Origin: Streptomyces viridochromogenes DSM 40736
GTDB taxonomy: Bacteria; Actinomycetota; Actinomycetes; Streptomycetales; Streptomycetaceae
Assembly (NCBI RefSeq): GCF_000158955.1
Contig: NZ_GG657757.1
Coordinates: 7,775,732 to 7,839,731, forward strand
Direction: 5' to 3'
Length of the DNA: 64,000 bases
How positions within the stretch are numbered: position 1 is the first letter of the stretch; each line of letters opens with the position of its first letter. The translations under genes were made by a program, and so were the position numbers. The notes under the pieces were generated by a model. The model ran no database searches, had not been told where the DNA came from, and saw only the letters and a list, made by a program, of their open reading frames with translations. Below are positions 26,259-33,931 of this stretch, piece after piece.

Positions 26259-27010
26259 GCGACTTCGAGGGCCTCAAAGCCCTGGTGACGGGCGGCGCCT
26301 CCGGCATCGGCCGGGCCACCGCCGACCTCCTGGCCGAGCGCGGCGCCCAGGTCGCCGTCCTCGACCTGGACCCGTCGCCGGTCGGCAGGCCACTGCTCGC
26401 CCACCGCGCGGACGTCACCGACGACGCGTCCGTGCGCCAGGCCGTGGCGGCCGCGGTCGCCGACCTCGGCGGGCTCGACATCCTGGTCAACAACGCGGGC
26501 ATCGGCGCCCAGGGCACCGTCGAGGACAACCCCGACGACGACTGGCACCGCGTCTACGACGTCAACGTCGTCGGCATGGTCCGCACCACCCGCGCCTGCC
26601 TGCCCCACCTGCGCTCCTCCGCGCACGCCGCGATCGTCAACACCTGCTCCATCGCCGCCACCGCGGGCCTGCCGCAGCGCGCCCTGTACAGCGCCACCAA
26701 GGGGGCCGTGTACTCCCTCACCCTCGCCATGGCCGCCGACCACGTCCGCGAGGGCATCCGCGTCAACTGCGTCAACCCGGGCACGGTCGACACCCCCTGG
26801 GTCGGCCGCCTCCTGGACGCCGCCCCCGACCCGGCCGCCGAACGCGCGGCCCTGGAGGCCCGCCAGCCCACCGGACGGCTGGTCGCCGCCGCCGAGGTCG
26901 CCGGCGCCATCGCCTACCTGGCGAGCCCCCTGTCCGGCGCCACCACGGGCACCGCGCTCGCCGTCGACGGCGGCATGCAGGGCCTGCGGCTGCGCCCGGT
27001 GGCCCGGTGA
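26255..27010 (+). CDS. SDR dehydrogenase, probable 2-keto-3-deoxy-L-fuconate dehydrogenase
   Basis: A 251-residue classical SDR with the cofactor motif TGGASGIG, NNAGIG, active-site Ser (NTCSIAATAG) and YSATK. DLDPSPVG after the second strand suggests NAD preference because an acidic residue follows it. From its operon position after L-fuconate dehydratase, it should oxidise 2-keto-3-deoxy-L-fuconate to the 2,4-diketo compound. Start and stop overlap the neighbouring genes (ATGA at the start, GTGA at the end). Confidence 0.85.
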   Translation: MSDFEGLKALVTGGASGIGRATADLLAERGAQVAVLDLDPSPVGRPLLAHRADVTDDASVRQAVAAAVADLGGLDILVNNAGIGAQGTVEDNPDDDWHRVYDVNVVGMVRTTRACLPHLRSSAHAAIVNTCSIAATAGLPQRALYSATKGAVYSLTLAMAADHVREGIRVNCVNPGTVDTPWVGRLLDAAPDPAAERAALEARQPTGRLVAAAEVAGAIAYLASPLSGATTGTALAVDGGMQGLRLRPVAR

Positions 27011-28005
27011 ACCGGCTCGGCGGCAGCGGCGTCGAGGTCAGCGCCCTGTCCTTCGGCGCCGCCGCCATCGGCAACCTGTACACCGAGGTCGGCGAGGCCC
27101 AGGCCCACGAGGCCGTGGAGGCCGCCTGGCAGCGGGGCGTCCGCTACTTCGACACCGCCCCGCACTACGGCCTCGGCCTGTCCGAACGCCGCCTCGGCGC
27201 CGCCCTGCGCGAGCACCCCCGCGACCGGTACACCGTCTCCACCAAGGTGGGCCGCCGCCTGGAGCCCGCGGACGGCACCGGCGACGACCTCGCGGGCGGA
27301 TTCGCCGTACCCGCCACCCACCGGCGCGTCTGGGACTTCAGCGCCGACGGCATCCGCCGCACCCTGGAGTCCAGCCTGGAACGCCTCGGCCTCGACCGGG
27401 TGGACGTCGTCTACCTCCACGACCCGGACGAGCACGCCGAGTGGGCCTTCCGCGAGGGCTACCCGGCCCTGGAGAAGCTCCGTTCCGAGGGCGTGGTCGG
27501 CGCGATCGGCGCCGGGATGAACCAGGCCGAGATGCTCACCCGCTTCGTCCGCGACACCGACGTCGACGTGGTGCTCTGCGCCGGGCGCTACACCCTGCTC
27601 GACCAGAGCGCCCTCACCGGCCTGCTGCCCGCCGCACACGAGCGCGGCGTGTCCGTCGTCATCGGCGGCGCCTTCAACTCCGGCCTGCTGGCTAACCCCA
27701 AGCCCGGCGCCACGTACAACTACACGGCGGCACCGTCCGAGTTGGTCGAGCGGGCCCTGCGGCTGAAGTCCGTCGCCCACCGCCACGGCACCACGCTGCG
27801 CGCCGCCGCCCTGGCCTTCTGCGCCGCCCACCCGGCCGTCGCGAGCGTCCTCGTCGGTGCCCGCTCGGCGCACGAAGTGCGCGACTGCGCCCACCAGTTC
27901 GCCGCCCACGTGCCGGACGGCTTCTGGCAGGAGCTGCGCGCCAAGGGCCTGCTGCCCGCCGACGCCCCCGTCCCCTCCGAGGAGACGTCCAAGGAGCCGT
28001 CATGA
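27007..28005 (+). CDS. Aldo/keto reductase family aldose dehydrogenase, probable L-fucose 1-dehydrogenase
   Basis: A 332-residue TIM-barrel oxidoreductase. The active-site Asp and Tyr are in VRYFDTAPHYGLGLSERRLG, the Lys in YTVSTKVGR, and the His in DVVYLHDPDEHAEW. This group includes D-threo-aldose/L-fucose 1-dehydrogenases and pyridoxal 4-dehydrogenases. In this operon it most likely oxidises L-fucose to the lactone. The GTG start overlaps the preceding stop codon. The gene ends in the ATGA overlap with the mutarotase gene. Confidence 0.85.
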   Translation: MNRLGGSGVEVSALSFGAAAIGNLYTEVGEAQAHEAVEAAWQRGVRYFDTAPHYGLGLSERRLGAALREHPRDRYTVSTKVGRRLEPADGTGDDLAGGFAVPATHRRVWDFSADGIRRTLESSLERLGLDRVDVVYLHDPDEHAEWAFREGYPALEKLRSEGVVGAIGAGMNQAEMLTRFVRDTDVDVVLCAGRYTLLDQSALTGLLPAAHERGVSVVIGGAFNSGLLANPKPGATYNYTAAPSELVERALRLKSVAHRHGTTLRAAALAFCAAHPAVASVLVGARSAHEVRDCAHQFAAHVPDGFWQELRAKGLLPADAPVPSEETSKEPS

Positions 28006-28355
28006 GAGTCGCCCTGCACACCAAGGTCCGAGCCGACCGTGTCGCCGCGTACGAAGCCGCCCACCGCGCAGTCCCCGAGGAACTCACCGACGCCATCCGC
28101 GCCGCCGGTGCCACCTCCTGGACGATCTGGCGATGGGGGCCCCTGCTCGAGCGAAGCCGAGAGCTTGGGGGAGGCGCCGACCTGTTCCACGTCCTGGAGC
28201 GCGAGAACTACGCCCGTCTCCTCGCCGCACTGGAGGAACTGCCCGTGAACGTCGCCTGGCAGGCCCGTAGGGCGGAACTGCTGGAGGTCGTGCACGACTC
28301 CTCCGGCGAGGGCGCGGACGCCGGTCTGCCCGTGGTGTGGGAGCTGCCGTCATGA
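28002..28355 (+). CDS. L-rhamnose/L-fucose mutarotase-like protein carrying an in-frame repeat insertion
   Basis: A 117-residue protein of the RhaM type (dimeric ferredoxin-like fold), which interconverts sugar anomers. It starts RVALHTKVRADRVAAYEAAH and contains TSWTIWRWG and ADLFHVLERENY, which are normally close together in this family. Here twelve extra residues (PLLERSRELGGG) separate them, encoded by the palindromic repeat at 28131-28173. The insertion keeps the frame, so a full protein is still made. Whether it folds is unknown, but the site lies before a strand near the active-site region. ATGA overlaps occur at both ends. Confidence 0.85.
   Translation: MRVALHTKVRADRVAAYEAAHRAVPEELTDAIRAAGATSWTIWRWGPLLERSRELGGGADLFHVLERENYARLLAALEELPVNVAWQARRAELLEVVHDSSGEGADAGLPVVWELPS
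28131..28173. repeat. Palindromic Streptomyces short repeat, copy B (inside the mutarotase gene)
   Basis: The reverse complement matches copy A at 3548-3595 over 29 consecutive bases plus CCCCCATCG. It adds 36 bases (12 codons) to the mutarotase gene and can form a hairpin around GCGAAGC. Confidence 0.9.
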
Positions 28356-29185
28356 CCGTGGTCGACGCCCACCACCATGTGTGGGACCTGTCCGTACGGG
28401 ACCAGGACTGGATCACCGGCCCCGAACTCAGCCCACTGCGCCGCGACTTCACGATCGACGACCTCGACCCCGAGGCGAGGGCCGCCGGAGTGGGCCGCAC
28501 GGTCCTCGTCCAGACCGTCACCGTGCCCGAGGAGACCCCGGAGTTCCTGGCCCTGGCCGAGGCGCACGAGCTGATCGCGGGTGTCGTCGGCTGGACCGAC
28601 CTCACCCGCCCCGACGTCGCCGGCGAACTGGCCCGGCTGCGGGAACTCCCCGGCGGGCGGTACCTCAAGGGCATCCGCCACCAGGTCCAGGGCGAACCCG
28701 ACCCGGAATGGCTGCTGCGCCCGGACGTCCAGCGGGGGCTGGCCGCCGTCGCCGACGCCGGACTCGTCTACGACCTCGTCGTCCTGCCGCACCAGCTCCC
28801 GGCCTGCGCGCGAGCGGCCGCCGCCCTGCCCGGCCTCACCTTCGTCCTCGACCACCTGGGCAAACCGCCCGTCGCCGCCGGCACCCTCGAACCCTGGGCG
28901 TCGGACCTGCGCGCCCTCGCCGCCCTGCCCAACACCGTCGCCAAACTCTCCGGCCTGGTCACCGAGGCCGATGTCGCCTCCTGGACCGTGGCGGACCTGC
29001 GCCCGTACGCCGAGGTGGCGCTGGAGGCCCTCGGACCGGACCGTCTGATGTACGGCTCGGACTGGCCGGTCTGCACGCTCGGCGTCGCCTACGGCGGCAC
29101 CCTCGACCTCACCCGCGAGCTGACGTCCCCACCCGAACACGAGCAGATCCTCACGACCACGGCCACCCGCGTCTACGGCCTCTGA
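28352..29185 (+). CDS. Amidohydrolase-family lactonase, probable L-fuconolactonase
   Basis: A 277-residue metal-dependent hydrolase of the amidohydrolase_2 group. It has VVDAHHHVWDLS at the N terminus, then KGIRHQVQGEPD, FVLDHLGKPPV and, near the end, MYGSDWPVCTLG with the metal-binding Asp. Close relatives hydrolyse L-fucono- or L-rhamnono-lactones, matching the adjacent dehydrogenase and dehydratase genes. It ends the fucose operon and overlaps the convergent LMF-like gene by 13 bases, leaving no room for a terminator between them. Confidence 0.88.
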   Translation: MTVVDAHHHVWDLSVRDQDWITGPELSPLRRDFTIDDLDPEARAAGVGRTVLVQTVTVPEETPEFLALAEAHELIAGVVGWTDLTRPDVAGELARLRELPGGRYLKGIRHQVQGEPDPEWLLRPDVQRGLAAVADAGLVYDLVVLPHQLPACARAAAALPGLTFVLDHLGKPPVAAGTLEPWASDLRALAALPNTVAKLSGLVTEADVASWTVADLRPYAEVALEALGPDRLMYGSDWPVCTLGVAYGGTLDLTRELTSPPEHEQILTTTATRVYGL

Positions 29186-30594
29186 GCGGTCTTCGCCAGC
29201 CGCGTCGGCGGCAGGTACTCCCGCACGAACGTCCGCTCCCAGCACGCGCCCGTCTCCCGCAGCTCGCGCCACGTCGTGTATCGGTAGCGGAACAGCCGGG
29301 CGCGCACATAGCGCGGGGGCTCGTCCGGCGGGAACGGCGAGCGGCGCAGCAGCTTCAGCGTGTCCCGGTCGTTCTCCAGGAGGCGCTCCACGAACGTGCC
29401 GAACCAGGAGTCGGCGTAGGCGGGGGAGAGGGCCGCGAACCACATCAGCCAGTCGAGCCGCAGATGATAGGGCGCGAACTGGCGCGGCCAGCGCCGCGGA
29501 TCGCCCGGCTTGCCCTTGAACTCGTACTCACGCCAGTCCGAGTCCGCACGCGGCACGTCGTCCCGGGTGCCCTCGACCACCACCTCGTGGCGGACCCGGC
29601 TCACACTGCCGAACGCCCCGTAGGTGTTCACCAGGTGGAGCGGGTCGAAGGAGCGGTTCATCACCTGGCGGCGGGAGACCATGTTGCGCACCGGCTGGTA
29701 GCTGAGGCCCAGCAGCAGCGCCGCCACCGCGAGGACCACGACCACGTACCACAGCGGAGCGCCGGGCACCTCCGGCGGATCGGCCGGGAAGCGCACCACC
29801 GGCAGGGCCAGCACGATCGTGATCCAGTTCAGCCAGGCGAAGTTGCCCGACAGCACCAGCCACAGCTGGGTGACGATCATCAGTGCGGCGGCGGCCGTCG
29901 CGACGGGCTGCGGGGCGAACAGCAGGAACGGCACCACGAGCTGGGTGACGTGGTTCGCGGCCACCTCGACGCGGTGCGCCGGCCCGGGCAGATGATGGAA
30001 GAACCAGCTCAGCGGGCCCGGCATCGGCTGGGTCTCGTGATGGTGGTCCAGGCAGGTCAGCTTCCGCCAGCACTCGTCCCCGCGCATCTTGATCAGCCCG
30101 GCGCCGAACTCCACCCGGAACAGGATCCAGCGCAGCAGGAACAGCACGACGACCGGGGGCGCCACCTCGTCGTTGCCGAGGAACACGGCGAGGAAGCCGA
30201 CCTCCAGCAGCAGCGACTCCCAGCCGAACGAGTACCAGGTCTGCCCCACGTTGACGATCGACAGGTACAGCACCCACGGCACCAGCCACAGCAGCATGCC
30301 GCCCCACAGCGGCAGCAGCGAGTCCACCCCGGCCAGCAGCGCCGCCGACACCGCGCACCCCGCCCAGGCGCAGAGCGCGAAGAAGCGGTCCGAGTAGTGC
30401 AGCTGGAACAGGCTCGGCGCGCGCTTGAACGGTACGCGTTCGACGAACCGCGGCACCGGCAGCATGCCGCGCCGCCCGATCAGCGCCCGGAACTGCAACG
30501 CGGCCGTCAGGAACGCGACCAGGTACACGCCGGCCAGCGCCCGCTGGAAGACCAGCCGGCTCAGCCAGTACTCGGATGCGGTGAACCAGTCCAC
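29173..30594 (-). CDS. Lipase-maturation-factor-family membrane protein
   Basis: A 473-residue membrane protein resembling eukaryotic LMF1/2. It has an N-terminal WLSRLVFQRALAGVYLVAFL, a conserved core LRWILFRVEFGAGLIKMRGD with ECWRKLTCLDHHHETQPMP, and a cytoplasmic or exposed C-terminal half rich in WREYEFKGKPGDPRRW. About ten hydrophobic segments fit a polytopic protein. Bacterial members are of unknown function; a role in folding secreted enzymes has been suggested from the eukaryotic relatives only. The gene is divergent from the PP2C regulator and converges on the fucose operon. Confidence 0.88.
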   Translation of the reverse strand: MDWFTASEYWLSRLVFQRALAGVYLVAFLTAALQFRALIGRRGMLPVPRFVERVPFKRAPSLFQLHYSDRFFALCAWAGCAVSAALLAGVDSLLPLWGGMLLWLVPWVLYLSIVNVGQTWYSFGWESLLLEVGFLAVFLGNDEVAPPVVVLFLLRWILFRVEFGAGLIKMRGDECWRKLTCLDHHHETQPMPGPLSWFFHHLPGPAHRVEVAANHVTQLVVPFLLFAPQPVATAAAALMIVTQLWLVLSGNFAWLNWITIVLALPVVRFPADPPEVPGAPLWYVVVVLAVAALLLGLSYQPVRNMVSRRQVMNRSFDPLHLVNTYGAFGSVSRVRHEVVVEGTRDDVPRADSDWREYEFKGKPGDPRRWPRQFAPYHLRLDWLMWFAALSPAYADSWFGTFVERLLENDRDTLKLLRRSPFPPDEPPRYVRARLFRYRYTTWRELRETGACWERTFVREYLPPTRLAKTAQRP

Positions 30595-30815
30595 TGCCGT
30601 GTGCTCCTCCCGGTGCGGCGCCGGACCCCAGTGTCACGCTCCGTGTACCACCGCTCCGGACGCGTACCCCGGGCGAGTGAACCGAACGCCGCGGACGGTC
30701 CGCCCGGCACCCCCGCGGGGGTCTTGACCAACAGAAGGGGACCGGTGCCGCCGAGAGGCCCGTAGACTCGGCGCATCCGGTCGAAGAATCGGACGAATCC
30801 TGGCAAGGTGGGCCC

Positions 30816-32908
30816 ATGGCTGATCGGGGAGCGAGCGCCCTGTCACCCCCGGACGACTGGCCCGCCCAGCCGGACCCGATCCTCGCGCTCAACCGGATGG
30901 GCAGCTTCGACTGGGATCTGGACACCGGCCTGATGGCGATGGACGCCCAGGCCCACGCGGTCTTCGACGTGCGCCCCGATGAGTACGACGACCACCCCGA
31001 GACCCTCTCCAAGCGCGTCCCGCCCGACGAGGCCCGGCGTCTGGACACGGCCGTCTCCCAGGCCCTGAAGGACGGCAGCGAGAACTATGGCGCCTACTTC
31101 CGTCTCCGCCGCCGCGACGGCACGCTGCGCTGGACCCACACCCAGGGCTACATCCGGCGCGACGACACCGGACGCCCCCGCCGCATCATCGGCATCATCC
31201 GGGACGCCACCCAGGAGCTCGGCGACAGCGACGCCCGCCTCGGCCAGGCCGCCCAGGACGGGGCCCGCCGGCAGCAGGCCAGCGTCGTCGAACTCACCAC
31301 GGCCGCCCTCGCCCACGCCCGCACCGTCCAGGACGTCATCGACGTCCTCAAGGACACCCACGGCGTGACCCACCTGGGTGCCACCAGCCTCGTCATGGGC
31401 CTGGTCGAGGCCGACCGCATCCGCCTGGTCGCCGAGGGGCCCGTGGGCAGCTTCGTCCCCGGCACCCGGGTCACCCGGATCGACGAGCCCTACCAAGATG
31501 AGCGAGGCCGTACGGACCCTCGGCCCCTGCTTCATCGAGTCGCCGGAGGAAGTTCGCCGAGCGCTATCCGGGTGCTGGTGGGCCGCACCTCACCGACCTG
31601 AACATCACGTCGGCCGCCTATCTGCCGCTCATCGTCCAGGCCCGGCCCATCGGCGCGATGGGCCTGCTCTACAGCGACCGGCGAGGCTTCACCTCCGAGG
31701 AGCGCGATGTCCTCGTCGCCCTCGGCAGCAGCATCGCGCAGAGCATGCAGCGGGCGATGTTCTACGAGCAGGAGATGGATCTCGCGCAGGGCCTCCAGCA
31801 GGCCATGCTGCCCCGGACCATCCCGAGCGTGCCCGGGGCCGACGTGGCCGTCCGCTACCGCGCCGCCACCATCGGCGGCTCCGTCGGCCGTGACATCGGC
31901 GGCGACTGGTACGACCTGATCCCGCTGCCCGGCGGCCGGGTCGGCGCCGTCATCGGCGACGTCCAGGGCCACGACACGCACGCGGCCGCCGTCATGGGCC
32001 AGTTGCGCATCGTGCTGCGCGCCTACGCCGCCGAGGGGCACACCCCGGCCGCCGTGATGGCCCGCGCCTCCGTCTTCCTGCACGAACTCGACACCGACCG
32101 GTCCGCCACCTGCCTCTACGCGGAGGCCGACCTGACCACGGGCGTCCTCCAGATGGTCCGGGCCGGCCACATCGATCCGCTCGTGCGCCACACCGACGGC
32201 AGCTGCCGCCGGGCCACCGTCCCGGGCGGACTGCCGCTCGGCCTGTCCGCCGAGTTCGGCCGCCTCGACTACCCCGTGGCCACCCTGGAGCTCGACCCCG
32301 GCGACACCCTGCTGCTGTGCACCGACGGCCTGGTGGAGCAGCCCGGCGCCGACCTCGACGACGGCATGCGCACCCTGACCGCGCTCGTCGCCACCGGCCC
32401 CGACGACGTACGGGACCTCGCCGACCGGCTCATCGACGTGGCCGCCGAACGCGGCGGCGACGACGACGTGGCGCTGCTCCTGCTGCGCCGGCGCGGCCCC
32501 GACGGCCCGCAGTACGGCGGCCGGCTCCAGCGGCACGTGGCGCCCGGCGACCCGGCGGCCCTGACCGAGGCCCGCCACATGATCCGCACCGCGGTCGGCA
32601 CCTGGGGCGCCCGGGACCGCGCCGACGAGATCGAACTGGTCGCCGACGAGCTGATCACCAACGCCCTGATGCACACCGAGGGCTCCGCGATCGTCACCCT
32701 GCGGGCCCTCACCGGCTCCGAGCGCCGGCTGCGCGTCGAGGTCGAGGACTCCTCCAGCGCCCTGCCGCGCCGTCGCGAGGCGGGCGAGTCGGGCGTGTCC
32801 GGGCGGGGCCTGCTGCTGGTCGACCTGCTCACCGACGTGTGGGGCGTGGAGGCCCGGGGCGGCGGCAAGGCCGTGTGGTGCGAGTTCGTGGTGCCCGGAC
32901 GCGACTAG
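30816..32908 (+). pseudogene. PAS-GAF-PP2C (SpoIIE)-HATPase regulator, interrupted by two frameshifts
   Basis: The gene should encode about 696 residues: PAS (MGSFDWDLDTGLMAMD...IIGIIRDATQE, 20-130), GAF (VVELTTAALAHARTVQDVID...), SpoIIE/PP2C phosphatase (MDLAQGLQQAMLPRTIP, DIGGDWYDLIPLPGGRVGAV) and a C-terminal anti-sigma-type HATPase (DEIELVADELITNALMHTEG). Such proteins act in partner-switching control of sigma factors. The frame breaks near 31493-31497 (after DEPYQ) and again near 31549-31552, where GAGGAAGTTC has one base more than the expected GAGGAGTTC. The middle piece MSEAVRTLGPCFIESPEE lies in a third frame. Either the gene is inactive or these are sequence errors. Confidence 0.85.
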
Positions 32909-32960
32909 TGCCGCGGCGGGCGACGTTCGCCCGTCGAGGAGCGGCGTCCGGTGCGGCGAG

Positions 32961-32995
32961 TGGGGGTGCCCCCTGCTCGAAGAGCTCGGGGGAGC
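32961..32995. repeat. Palindromic Streptomyces short repeat, copy C (degenerate)
   Basis: TGGGGGTGCCCCCTGCTCGA followed by AGAGCTCGGGGGAG matches copy B except that the inner loop is shortened. It lies in the spacer before the DNA glycosylase gene. Confidence 0.7.
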
Positions 32996-33067
32996 GTGCC
33001 GGGCGTCGCGACGGGGCGAACATTGCCTGTCGGGGCACTACGGCCCTCCTGGTGGCACTCTGGACCC

Positions 33068-33931
33068 ATGCCGGAACTCCCCGAGGTCGAGGCGCTCAAG
33101 GACTTCCTGACCGAGCACCTCGTCGGCCACCAGATCGTCCGCGTGCTGCCCGTCGCGATCAGCGTGCTGAAGACGTTCGACCCGCCGCTGTCCGCCGTCG
33201 AGGGCCACGAGGTCGCCGCCGTACGCCGGTACGGCAAGTTCCTCGACATCGCGACCGCGGACGGCCCGCACCTCGTGACCCACCTGGCCCGCGCCGGGTG
33301 GCTCCAGTGGAAGGATCGCCTCCCGGACGGCCCGCCCCGCCCCGGCAAGGGCCCCCTCGCGCTGCGTGCGGCCCTGGAGACCGGCGCCGGCTTCGACCTG
33401 ACCGAGGCCGGCACCCAGAAGCGGCTCGCGGTGTACGTCGTGGAGGACCCGCAGGAGGTCCCGGGCGTCGCCCGGCTCGGCCCGGACCCGCTGGCCGACG
33501 ACTTCGACGAGCGGCGCCTCGCGGAGCTCCTGGCCGGTGAACGGCGTCAGCTCAAGGGCGCGTTGCGCGACCAGAGCCTGATCGCGGGTGTGGGCAACGC
33601 CTACAGCGACGAGATCCTGCACGCGGCGAAGATGTCGCCCTTCAAACTGGCCGCGTCCCTGAGCGCGGCGGAGACGGGGCGGCTGTACGCGGCCCTGCGC
33701 GACACCCTCACCGACGCGGTCGAGCGCTCCAGGGGGGTCGCGGCCGGCCGCCTGAAGGCCGAGAAGAAGAGCGGCCTGCGGGTCCACGGCCGTGCCGGCG
33801 AGCCCTGCCCGGTGTGCGGCGACACCATCCGCGAGGTGTCCTTCAGCGACTCCTCGCTCCAGTACTGCCCGACCTGCCAGACCGGTGGCAAGCCGCTGGC
33901 GGACCGCAGGATGTCCCGGCTGCTGAAGTAG
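33068..33931 (+). CDS. Fpg/Nei-family DNA glycosylase
   Basis: A 287-residue base-excision-repair glycosylase/AP lyase. The N terminus PELPEVEALKDFL supplies the catalytic Pro and Glu after Met removal. GVGNAYSDEILHAAKMSP is the helix-two-turn-helix, and CPVCGDTI...CPTCQTGG the zinc finger at the C terminus, followed by RRMSRLLK. Residue LKTFDPPLSAVEGHEV replaces the usual MutM lesion-recognition context, so Nei-like rather than strict MutM specificity is possible. The ATG at 33068 gives the required N-terminal proline. Its stop is directly adjacent to the stop of the caspase gene on the other strand. Confidence 0.93.
   Translation: MPELPEVEALKDFLTEHLVGHQIVRVLPVAISVLKTFDPPLSAVEGHEVAAVRRYGKFLDIATADGPHLVTHLARAGWLQWKDRLPDGPPRPGKGPLALRAALETGAGFDLTEAGTQKRLAVYVVEDPQEVPGVARLGPDPLADDFDERRLAELLAGERRQLKGALRDQSLIAGVGNAYSDEILHAAKMSPFKLAASLSAAETGRLYAALRDTLTDAVERSRGVAAGRLKAEKKSGLRVHGRAGEPCPVCGDTIREVSFSDSSLQYCPTCQTGGKPLADRRMSRLLK

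Noticed and set aside
30709..30722. ACCCCCGCGGGGGT palindrome as a terminator
   Set aside because: It lies between two divergent gene starts, where a terminator has no clear role, and its loop would be only two bases.
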